From NCBI GenBank assembly GCA_045537455.1, contig JAZSPM010000148.1, positions 1-13,404 of the forward strand: 13,404 bases of DNA, read 5' to 3'. This DNA comes from Ornithomonoglobus_A sp045537455 (lineage in GTDB: Bacteria; Bacillota; Clostridia; UBA1381). Shown here in pieces: positions 7,398-13,404 of the stretch. Positions within the stretch are counted from its first letter, which is position 1. Each line of letters starts with the position of its first letter. The notes under the pieces were generated by a model. That model was not told the DNA's origin. It saw only the letters and a list, made by a program, of their open reading frames with translations, and ran no database searches. The position numbers and the translations under genes are program-made.

Positions 7398-8540
7398 TTA
7401 CTCATATAAATGCTCGAAAATCATTTTGATTTCGTCCTTTGTGGGTACTCTCGGATTAGTTGCTGTACAAGCGTCTGACAGAGCTTTTTCTGCCATGGAG
7501 TCAATAGCATTAAAATATTCCACCTTATCAATTCCGCACTGCGATATTGAAAGCGGCTGATTCATTTCTTTCATCATGAACTGTATCCAGTTGGTAAGAG
7601 CACGTACCGTTGTGATTTCATTAAAGTTATTAACGCCTAAAAGTTTTGCGATATTTACATACTTTCTTACACATGGTGGATACTGCTCTTTACTTTTTGC
7701 ATGACGGTCAATTCCTGAGTTGAATTCTATTATATGAGGTAATAGCATTGCATTTGCTCTTCCGTGCGGAATATGGAACTTTGCACCCAAAGCATGAGCC
7801 GCACCATGATTAAGTCCAAGCGACGCACTGTTAAATGCAAGCCCGGCAAGACATGATGCAACGTGCATTTTTTGTCTTGCATGAGTATCGTTATTATCAA
7901 GATATGATCTTAACAAAAATGTTCCACATATTTCTATAGCCTTTTCCGCAAGAGCAGCACTGAACTCATTATTATTTATACTTACGTATGCCTCTATTGC
8001 GTGAGTAAGCACGTCCATTCCCGTATCAGCCGTTACAGCTGCCGGTACACTTTTTACAAGTGCCGCATCAAGTATCGCTTCTGTAGGAAGCATTGCATCA
8101 GATACAAGCGGATATTTCGCATCCTTTTCAGGGTCTGTTACAACCGCAAAGCTCGTTACCTCGCTTCCTGTTCCTGATGTTGTAGGTATAGCAATCAAAG
8201 CAGTCTCTTTGTAACCTCCTCTTGTTGCAAATTCACGTATTGCCTTTGCACTGTCTATGGCACTTCCTCCACCCACTGCAATCACGCAATCAGGAGCATA
8301 TTCAAGCATTTTCTTTACACCTCTTGAAATTTCATCAAGGGGCGGATCAGGAACTACATCAGAAAACACTTCAAATTCGGTATATCCGTCCTGAAGTCTG
8401 TATGTTATCATCTGCAGCATTCCGCTTTTTGCCACAAACGGGTCTGTTATTATAAGAGCCTTTTTATACGGTAAATCTGCTAATCTATCAAGTGAATTTT
8501 CACCAAAATATATTTTTGTTTTAATGTCAAAGCTTTTCAT
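7398..8540 (-). CDS. Iron-containing alcohol dehydrogenase (group III; PduQ/FucO-like)
   Basis: A 380-residue NAD(P)H-dependent, Fe(II)-type alcohol dehydrogenase. The N-terminal cofactor half shows 'GENSLDRL' (13-20), 'VIAVGGGSAIDSAKAI' (86-101) and 'IPTTSGTGSEVTSFAV' (118-133). The C-terminal helical half carries the metal ligands Asp176 and His180 ('DVLTHAIEAYVS'), His245 ('NHGAAHALG') and His259 ('IPHGRANAMLLP'); all four are present. Full length for the family. 'YKKALIITDPFVAKSGM' resembles propanol or lactaldehyde reductases of the PduQ/FucO kind, reducing a short aldehyde to an alcohol or the reverse. It is set between two FAD oxidoreductases, with 17 bp to the upstream one and a good AGGAGA site. 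This suggests shared metabolism of one substrate. The exact substrate is unknown. Confidence 0.9.
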   Translation of the reverse strand: MKSFDIKTKIYFGENSLDRLADLPYKKALIITDPFVAKSGMLQMITYRLQDGYTEFEVFSDVVPDPPLDEISRGVKKMLEYAPDCVIAVGGGSAIDSAKAIREFATRGGYKETALIAIPTTSGTGSEVTSFAVVTDPEKDAKYPLVSDAMLPTEAILDAALVKSVPAAVTADTGMDVLTHAIEAYVSINNNEFSAALAEKAIEICGTFLLRSYLDNNDTHARQKMHVASCLAGLAFNSASLGLNHGAAHALGAKFHIPHGRANAMLLPHIIEFNSGIDRHAKSKEQYPPCVRKYVNIAKLLGVNNFNEITTVRALTNWIQFMMKEMNQPLSISQCGIDKVEYFNAIDSMAEKALSDACTATNPRVPTKDEIKMIFEHLYE

Positions 8541-8557
8541 TGTTTTTTCTCCTGAAT

Positions 8558-9835
8558 TTATATATGGTCGTATTTTTCAAAATCCGCATCATCCTCAGGT
8601 CCTAATTCCCTGTTAACAAGACTGTCGTCAAAATGTATCATGACATTTTGTTCCTCAAGGATTTTCTGCATTTTAGGAACATCTATATCATATACAGGCT
8701 TATTATCATCTATTGCAATGGATGCCGCAACTCCTGCCGCTTGTCCCGTTATTATCGCCGGCGGAATAACACGCAGTAAATCCCATCCGTAGCCGTCACC
8801 TGATGTAATTCTTCCTGCCGCAATCAGATTGCTGAAGCCTCTTTTTATCATTACACGGTAAGGTATTTCATAAAGGAAATGTCTGTGTTCAAAATCATTC
8901 ATCGCACTGATAGAATCATCAAAATGCTTATAAACATCATTTGGAGTAAGAGTATATTCTCCGTCAATACGTCTTGTTGTACGAAATTGCACCATGTTAG
9001 GCAATTCTGTTATATCTCTTTCAGTTCTGTCATCATCCTTTAGCTGTTCAAGAACTTCAAGATGATTTTCAACTACATAATTTGTTACATCCTCAGCAGT
9101 TGTTCCAAGCCAAAACGGCTTGTCCTTAGGATGATTGTTTCCGAAAAGGTCAGCCTTTCCGCCGCTGATTCTTTTTCCGTAAATCAGCTTAATATCATTT
9201 TTCTCTATTGCATTCTTACACGTCTCCAAATCCGTTAATGATGTATAGAACGTATGATAATTTTTACCCTGAACCGTAGGAACTCCGGCTCTGTATAAAA
9301 CATCGGCATCTCCCGTTGCATCAATAACAACGCTTGCTTCATAGCACTGTGTTCCTGTTTTATTTTCCACAATAAGTGCCGTACATTTTCCATTCTCCAT
9401 TACAGGCTGAGAAACAACTGTATCAAAGAGAATATCCACATTTTCGTCCTTAAGCCATTTTGTAAGCTGTAATATGTATATATTTATAGAAAACTTTGTA
9501 ACAAATCTTGTTTTTGCACTTTCACCCGGCTCCTTGCCGTCCTGCCATTCCTCAGGAACACTGTCGTATCCGCACTTTATTGCAAGGTTAAACATTTCGT
9601 CTGACATGCCCTTTACAATTTTAGTACCTCGTCCGTTGCACGCCGGAACAAACCAGTTTACAAGACCTATCGTCGCAAGACCCCCAAGAGTTATTGTTTT
9701 TTCAATAAGCAAAACACGCTTGCCCATTCTTGCAGCTGAAACAGCAGCGGCAACGCCTGCAACTCCGCCACCGGCAACGATTACGTCATATTTTCCTGCC
9801 ACTTCAATTTCTCTTTCAATTTTTATCGTTTTCAT
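8558..9835 (-). CDS. FAD-dependent oxidoreductase (PF12831-like), first of the locus
   Basis: A 425-residue soluble flavoprotein. The dinucleotide site is 'VIVAGGGVAGVAAAVSAARM' (18-37; G22-x-G24-x-x-G27), with Glu45 in 'VLLIEK' for ribose binding and 'LGGLATIGLVNWFVPACNG' (50-68). 'VVIDATGDADVLYRAGV' (169-185) is the usual second glycine motif. 'RTTRRIDGEYTLTPNDV' and 'IPYRVMIKRGFSNLIAAGR' match the corresponding parts of the protein at 6097. The two are therefore distant paralogues rather than a recent duplication, since most other positions differ. It begins 12 bp after the pseudouridine synthase gene, with TAGGGG as ribosome site. It is thus transcribed with housekeeping genes, which is unusual for an accessory redox enzyme. 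Substrate unknown. Confidence 0.85.
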   Translation of the reverse strand: MKTIKIEREIEVAGKYDVIVAGGGVAGVAAAVSAARMGKRVLLIEKTITLGGLATIGLVNWFVPACNGRGTKIVKGMSDEMFNLAIKCGYDSVPEEWQDGKEPGESAKTRFVTKFSINIYILQLTKWLKDENVDILFDTVVSQPVMENGKCTALIVENKTGTQCYEASVVIDATGDADVLYRAGVPTVQGKNYHTFYTSLTDLETCKNAIEKNDIKLIYGKRISGGKADLFGNNHPKDKPFWLGTTAEDVTNYVVENHLEVLEQLKDDDRTERDITELPNMVQFRTTRRIDGEYTLTPNDVYKHFDDSISAMNDFEHRHFLYEIPYRVMIKRGFSNLIAAGRITSGDGYGWDLLRVIPPAIITGQAAGVAASIAIDDNKPVYDIDVPKMQKILEEQNVMIHFDDSLVNRELGPEDDADFEKYDHI

Positions 9836-9847
9836 AAAAGCTTACCC

Positions 9848-10573
9848 CTATTTGTTCATAAGATAATTTATTTCATGTGATGTAAGATGTCGCCATCTGC
9901 CAAGCGGAAGATTGCCAAGCTCAACTGTTCCGATTTTTGTTCTCTGCAATGCAACAACCTTTGAGCCTACAGCCTCAAACATTTTTCTTACCTGTCTGTT
10001 TTTCCCCTCATGAATAGTTATTTCAACATAAACATATCCCTCTGCCGCATCAAGTATGGTCAATTCCGCAGGAGAGGTTGTATAATCATCAATTTTCACT
10101 CCATGTCTAAGACGGTTTAAGCCCTTAATTGTTATTCCGCCTTTTAATTTTGCTATATATGTTTTATCTGTATTGAATTTTGGGTGTGTTACCTTATAGG
10201 TAAAGTCCCCGTCATTTGTAAGAAGGAGTAACCCTTCTGTATCATAGTCAAGTCTGCCTACAGGGAACAGCCTTACATCCTTTAAATCTGTTTTTACAAG
10301 GTCAATAACAGTAGGACGGTCAAACTGGTCAGAAACAGTCGTTACATATCCCACAGGCTTATTTAACATTATATAATAATTTTTATTTTTAACCTTTAAT
10401 TCCTCACCGTCAAGGCTTACCTTATCGGCACCGATTTCCACTTTTATTCCTTGTTCTTTAACTACAGAGCCGTTCACCTTAACTCTTCCTTCTTCTATCA
10501 AAGCTTCCGCACCACGTCTTGAAGCAGCTCCACTCATTGCAATATATTTTTGCAGTCTTACAATTTCACCCAT
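9848..10573 (-). CDS. rluB: 23S rRNA pseudouridine synthase, RluB/RsuA family
   Basis: A 241-residue RNA-modifying enzyme with an N-terminal S4 RNA-binding domain (about 3-60: 'RLQKYIAMSGAASRRGAEAL'). The pseudouridine synthase core contains 'MLNKPVGYVTT' (69-79), and 'FPVGRLDYDTEGLLLLTND' (103-121) holds the catalytic Asp109. 'HEGKNRQVRKMFEAVG' near the C-terminus is diagnostic of the RsuA/RluB/RluE/RluF group. Gram-positive members of this length usually act as RluB on helix 89 of 23S rRNA; RsuA activity is not excluded. AAGGAG lies 7 nt before ATG. It lies 37 bp after the carboxypeptidase gene, probably without its own promoter. Confidence 0.88.
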   Translation of the reverse strand: MGEIVRLQKYIAMSGAASRRGAEALIEEGRVKVNGSVVKEQGIKVEIGADKVSLDGEELKVKNKNYYIMLNKPVGYVTTVSDQFDRPTVIDLVKTDLKDVRLFPVGRLDYDTEGLLLLTNDGDFTYKVTHPKFNTDKTYIAKLKGGITIKGLNRLRHGVKIDDYTTSPAELTILDAAEGYVYVEITIHEGKNRQVRKMFEAVGSKVVALQRTKIGTVELGNLPLGRWRHLTSHEINYLMNK

Positions 10574-10610
10574 TAATTTTCTCCTTGTAATTTATGTATG
10601 TCAAAGTGTG

Positions 10611-11741
10611 TTAAAACAGCCACAGATTAAATGCTCTTATAAATGAGCTGAAAAAGCTGTTTTTTAATCTGATATTACTGATACCACGAATCTCGCTTTC
10701 TGATATTATATCCACAGTTCCAACAACACTGTCGCCTCTGTAAATTTCAGCCCAGCCGACCTTTTCACCTGCGTTAATCGGGCGTGCAAGGTCGTTTGCA
10801 ATATGATTTACAACCTTCAATTCAACCTTTGAATCCTTTGCAACAGGAACAATAAAATCATCACCGTAAATAAATTTATAGGTTTCACCGTCCACTGATG
10901 CTTTTTTTACAGTCATATCCTTTTCAACTGCTTTCTTAGGATAACAGCTTTCAAAGGTATAATCAAGCATTTCTGCATGACTTTGCCAGTCGTTACTGTC
11001 ATTAAGCGTTACGGCAATAAACATCATACCGTCACGTTCAGCGGCTGAAACAAGGCATCTTCCTGCCTTCTCAGTAAAGCCCGTCTTTCCGCCTATACAG
11101 CCCTCATATGTATTTAACAGTTTATTATGATTTGAAAAATAAAGCTTTTCTTCTCTGTTTATGGGCTGTGCTTCCATAGTATGCGTTGCCACAATATTTC
11201 TGAATTCCGGCAGACGCATAGCATATCTCATAATCAGTGCCATATCATATGCCGTTGAGTAATGACCTTCACCTTCAAGTCCGCTTGGATTTATAAACTG
11301 AGTATTAACCGCACCAATCTCTTTCCATGCGTACTGATTCATTATGTCCGCAAAAGCCTCGCGGCTTCCCGATATATGCTCAGCGATTGCATATGCGGCA
11401 TCGTTACCGGAATTAAGCATCAATCCAAAAAGCATATCACGCATAAAAATCTGATCGCCTTCTTTTATGTACGCAGACGAACCTTCCTGAACCTCTGCAC
11501 CATATGAAACAGTTATTACCTCATCAAGACTGCTTTTTTCAAGTGCAACAAGTGCCGTCATTATTTTTGTTGTGCTTGCCATTGAATGACGTTCATGTGC
11601 ATTTTTTTCAAATATTATTTCACCCGTCACTCCGTTTATAACACAGGCTTCATATGCACTGTCCGCAATCGCATATGAGGTTATCGGAGTAAGCATCAAA
11701 ATAATAAAAACTGAAATCATAAATAGCTTATTTTTTATCAT
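10611..11741 (-). CDS. D-alanyl-D-alanine carboxypeptidase (DacF/PBP5-like, S11 family)
   Basis: The 376-residue exported penicillin-binding protein removes the terminal D-Ala of peptidoglycan stem peptides. A signal peptide ('MIKNKLFMISVFIILML...TSYA') is followed by the transpeptidase-like domain. It contains all three motifs: SxxK at Ser56-Lys59 ('MASTTK'), SGN at 111-113 ('LNSGND') and KTG at 219-221 ('GGKTGFT'). A beta-rich PBP5 C-terminal domain follows (about 265-355), ending in 'FFSSFIRAFNLWLF', an amphipathic tail likely to anchor it to the outer face of the membrane. I placed the start at 11741, with GGGAG 9 nt upstream and a signal peptide right after. An upstream in-frame ATG at 11888 would run through the tRNA gene and is rejected. 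It heads the five-gene minus-strand run. Confidence 0.9.
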   Translation of the reverse strand: MIKNKLFMISVFIILMLTPITSYAIADSAYEACVINGVTGEIIFEKNAHERHSMASTTKIMTALVALEKSSLDEVITVSYGAEVQEGSSAYIKEGDQIFMRDMLFGLMLNSGNDAAYAIAEHISGSREAFADIMNQYAWKEIGAVNTQFINPSGLEGEGHYSTAYDMALIMRYAMRLPEFRNIVATHTMEAQPINREEKLYFSNHNKLLNTYEGCIGGKTGFTEKAGRCLVSAAERDGMMFIAVTLNDSNDWQSHAEMLDYTFESCYPKKAVEKDMTVKKASVDGETYKFIYGDDFIVPVAKDSKVELKVVNHIANDLARPINAGEKVGWAEIYRGDSVVGTVDIISESEIRGISNIRLKNSFFSSFIRAFNLWLF

Positions 11742-11810
11742 TGTAACAATCTCCCAAAAGCTTTTATATTTATATATTTTATTATATGTAATTTTTTTTA
11801 CAATTAATTC

Positions 11811-11839
11811 TTGACAAATAGAAAAAAGACTGATATAAT
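11811..11839 (+). promoter_or_regulatory. Consensus sigma-A promoter of tRNA-Leu
   Basis: Perfect -35 TTGACA (11811-11816), a 17-nt spacer and a perfect -10 TATAAT (11834-11839) are placed about 20 bp before the tRNA. This is the strongest promoter in the window, as expected for a stable RNA. Confidence 0.92.
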
Positions 11840-11859
11840 ATAATTCGTCGTCAAGATAT

Positions 11860-11942
11860 GCGAGGGTGGCGGAATGGCAGACGCGCACGTTTGAGGGGCG
11901 TGTGGTTTACCCGTGCCGGTTCAAGTCCGGTTCCTCGCACCA
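11860..11942 (+). tRNA. tRNA-Leu (anticodon GAG), CCA encoded
   Basis: The acceptor stem gcgaggg (11860-11866) pairs with tcctcgc (11932-11938), followed by discriminator A and an encoded CCA (11940-11942). The anticodon stem cacgt/gcgtg encloses loop ttgaggg with anticodon GAG at 11893-11895. A long variable arm follows, as in class II leucine tRNAs. The T-arm is ccggttcaagtccgg. It decodes CUC/CUU. The 3' end of this gene faces integrase debris, so it is the likely attachment site of an integrated element. Confidence 0.95.
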
Positions 11943-11990
11943 AAGTCGTAAAATCCGCGTAAACACTGGGTTTTGCGACTTTTTATTTTT
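11943..11990 (+). terminator. Intrinsic terminator of tRNA-Leu
   Basis: 'aaagtcgtaaaatcc' (ending at 11956) pairs with 'gggttttgcgacttt' (11968-11982) with two G-U wobbles around an 11-nt loop. A T-rich tract (11980-11990) follows directly. Confidence 0.85.
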
Positions 11991-12024
11991 TATTTCCCGC
12001 CATCAAAATCATCCCTGATTTGAT

Positions 12025-12046
12025 TTTGACTAACATTTGACTAACA
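12025..12046. repeat. Two tandem 11-bp direct repeats beside the integrase 3' end
   Basis: 'tttgactaaca' occurs at 12025-12035 and again at 12036-12046 without mismatch. A 9-bp inverted repeat, tcaaaatca/tgattttga (12003-12011 and 12021-12029), overlaps the first copy. Short direct repeats between a tRNA attachment site and its integrase gene are the usual position for arm-type integrase binding sites. That role is inferred from position only. Confidence 0.6.
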
Positions 12047-12048
12047 TT

Positions 12049-12995
12049 TTATTCTGAAAGCAAGTTATTTAATTTTTCTATCGCAACTTTTTCTTTTCAC
12101 TCTTGTAGATGAGTATATATATCCAATGTCATTTGTATAGTTGCATGTCCCAATAAATACTGCGCTGTTTTTATATCCACCCCAGCATTATATAGCATTG
12201 TAGCATAAGTATGCCGAAATATATGTGGAGTTATATCGGGCTTTATCTCGCTAACATCTCTAACATAAACTTTTTTGAAGTTATCCCACATTTTTTCAAA
12301 TTGATAATCCTTCATTAATGCACCATCCACTTCAAATAGATATTCTCCTTTTAAACTTTTAATGTGCGTTTTTAAATCATCTATAAGCACATCGGGAATT
12401 GGAATAGTTCTATTAGAAGAATGACTCTTTGGTGTTCCTATCATAGTTTTACGCCCATCAGTCGTATCAAAATAAACAGTTTTACTAACAGATGTGGTGT
12501 TGCTTTCAAAATCGACATCTTCTTTTGACTCTTTGGTAGTTGAATTTTGGATGATACATTTTTTATTAACAATTCATTATCTACCGCTTTATCTAACATT
12601 TGAGAAATAGTGCTTTTAAATATTTCCGCCGCACGATTGTTATCTGTTTGAATCAAATTATTTACTATTTTTTGCAAATGCGATAATTTTAAATCCTTTA
12701 AACAAATATGACTTATTTCATCAAAATGGGCAGAAATACAATATTTGTATACATTATATGTATTTGACTTTAAACATCGCTTGTACGTCTCTAACCATTC
12801 TTTTGCCCACTCTCCAACGGTAACACTGTTTTCTTCTATATATGTTCCAGATTCTATCGAAAGCTTTATTTCTCTCTCTAAACGTTCTACCTCCTTTATT
12901 GTTTTTCCATAAATAGTACGAAATTTTCTTCTTCCGTCTGGGTAATACCCAATGAAAATATTTTTGCAATATCTTCCATCTGCTCTTTTTTTCAT
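12049..12995 (-). pseudogene. Tyrosine recombinase/integrase, inactivated (internal deletion plus premature stop)
   Basis: Residues 1-50 form an arm-binding AP2-like domain ('GYYPDGRRKFRTIYGKT'). Residues about 58-150 form the SAM-like core-binding domain ('VTVGEWAKEWLETYKR'), ending 'IQLPKSQKK' near 12520. Continuing in this frame gives a nonsense tail that stops at 12441. In the next frame, from about 12522, the protein resumes as 'EDVDFESNTTSVSKTVYFD' and runs on to 'HIFRHTYAT', 'LLGHATIQMTLDIYTH' (HxxR, H and Tyr motifs present). The stretch between, normally carrying 'TGLRxGE' with the first catalytic Arg, is missing. A TGA at 12097-12099 then interrupts the C-terminus; reading on gives 'KEKVAIEKLNNLLSE' and a natural TAA at 12049. 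Promoter at 13046-13074; ribosome site AAGGAG. It lies next to tRNA-Leu, the presumed target. Confidence 0.88.
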
Positions 12996-13045
12996 AATAC
13001 ACTCTCCTTACATATAACAAGAAGTGCATATGATATTCCATTAAT

Positions 13046-13074
13046 ATAATACCATACACACTATCTTTTTTCAA
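13046..13074 (-). promoter_or_regulatory. Promoter of the integrase remnant
   Basis: On the minus strand, -35 TTGAAA (13074-13069), a 17-nt spacer ending in TGG (extended -10) and -10 TATTAT (13051-13046). It lies about 50 bp before the integrase ATG at 12995 and is still intact although the gene is broken. Confidence 0.65.
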
Positions 13075-13089
13075 GTATTTGTTAAAAAT

Positions 13090-13296
13090 TTATGCATATT
13101 TATATGACTTTTTATGCTGTCGTTCTCTCCATATATAAAATTTATCTACATCTACATACCAATGTCCACAAAGATTGTAAGCAGAAAATCCGTCTGAATG
13201 TACCCATTTTAATACTGTTGTTCTTGCAACATTATAAATATTAAAATAAAAGTGCACAGTTTTAAAAAATAATAAAGTCATGTATAATATATTCAT
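13090..13296 (-). pseudogene. Excisionase-like HTH (MerR/HTH_17-type) fragment, 5'-truncated
   Basis: The homologous part runs from about 13230 to the stop at 13090: 'VARTTVLKWVHSDGF', then 'AYNLCGHWYVDVDKFYIW' and a basic tail 'RERQHKKSYKYA'. This is the second helix, the wing and the 'G-HW-V--DKF--W' end of excisionase-family DNA-binding domains. The preceding 22 codons, from ATG 13296, are hydrophobic and unlike the expected first helix. No ribosome site precedes that ATG. I therefore read it as a truncated xis-like gene, directly upstream of the integrase on the same strand, as in many integrated elements. A short functional protein is possible but unlikely. Confidence 0.6.
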
Positions 13297-13319
13297 CCAT
13301 ATTTAACGGAGGATGTTCT

Positions 13320-13404
13320 ATGTTATACAAATCAAATGTTCCTGTGACATTAGAAATAAATACTGTACAGGATTTAACTAAACTGGGGGCTTTTATGAAG
13401 CATA
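13320..13404 (+). CDS. Unidentified gene, 5' end only (runs off window)
   Basis: ATG at 13320 is preceded by a strong ribosome site (CGGAGG, 6 nt spacing) and a possible -10 TATAAT at 13283-13288 with no convincing -35. The 28 visible codons start 'MLYKSNVPVTLEINTVQDLT' and continue to the edge. It has no signal peptide, and the strand-like 'VPVTLEIN' is followed by a helix. I do not recognise the family from this much. It is divergent from the integrase/excisionase remnant and may be the chromosomal gene beyond the element or part of it. Confidence 0.6.
   Translation, partial: MLYKSNVPVTLEINTVQDLTKLGAFMKH

Noticed and set aside
11743..11810. Promoter for the carboxypeptidase operon
   Set aside because: A TATAAT-like -10 is visible on the minus strand, but no -35 at proper spacing; too weak to list as a feature.
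11742..11888. 49-codon upstream extension of the carboxypeptidase
   Set aside because: It reads antisense through the tRNA-Leu gene and its promoter and would bury the signal peptide; ATG 11741 has a GGGAG site.
12754..13074. Alternative minus-strand frame over the integrase start
   Set aside because: Overlaps the true integrase N-terminal frame, which has recognisable domains and a ribosome site; this one has neither.
1..13404. CRISPR array, riboswitch, toxin-antitoxin or phage-defence genes
   Set aside because: I looked for regularly spaced repeats, conserved leader structures and familiar motifs and saw none that could be supported.

Overview
The window looks like chromosomal DNA of a low-G+C Gram-positive bacterium of the class Clostridia. 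Reasons: a MurT-GatD pair (lipid II amidation, a Gram-positive trait), strong AGGAG-type ribosome binding sites, near-consensus sigma-A promoters, AT-rich spacers, and an AraC-type regulator remnant beside GHL6-like and DUF4886-like genes. I cannot name the genus from sequence alone.

Layout, left to right. (1) 1-3146: the DNA-binding part of a probably 5'-truncated AraC regulator on the minus strand at the window edge, an AT-rich spacer with a perfect 12-bp dyad, then a minus-strand two-gene operon. That operon holds a GHL6-like glycoside-hydrolase protein and an SGNH/DUF4886-like hydrolase. It has a clear promoter at 3119-3146. (2) 3167-6075: on the plus strand, tcdA (t6A dehydratase) from its own promoter, then murT-gatD from a second promoter. 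The unit ends at a perfect palindromic terminator that can serve both strands. (3) 6097-11741: a minus-strand run of five genes with short gaps. In transcription order these are a secreted D,D-carboxypeptidase, rluB-type pseudouridine synthase, an FAD-dependent oxidoreductase, an iron-type alcohol dehydrogenase, and a second FAD-dependent oxidoreductase. (4) 11811-11990: a tRNA-Leu(GAG) gene with a perfect consensus promoter and an intrinsic terminator. (5) 12025-13300: debris of an integrated element beside the tRNA 3' end. It contains a tyrosine integrase broken by an internal out-of-frame deletion and by a premature TGA, a pair of tandem 11-bp repeats, and a 5'-truncated excisionase-like HTH fragment. 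(6) 13320-end: the start of an unidentified plus-strand gene.

How the genes work together: MurT-GatD amidates the D-Glu of the peptidoglycan stem, and the carboxypeptidase trims the stem. The GHL6-like and SGNH proteins are cytoplasmic and translationally coupled, so they probably act in turn on an imported, possibly acylated, oligosaccharide. The FAD oxidoreductase - alcohol dehydrogenase - FAD oxidoreductase trio is the least explained part. It looks like a redox module for an unknown organic substrate attached to a housekeeping operon. I found no CRISPR array, rRNA, riboswitch or complete insertion sequence, and no defence system that I can recognise.
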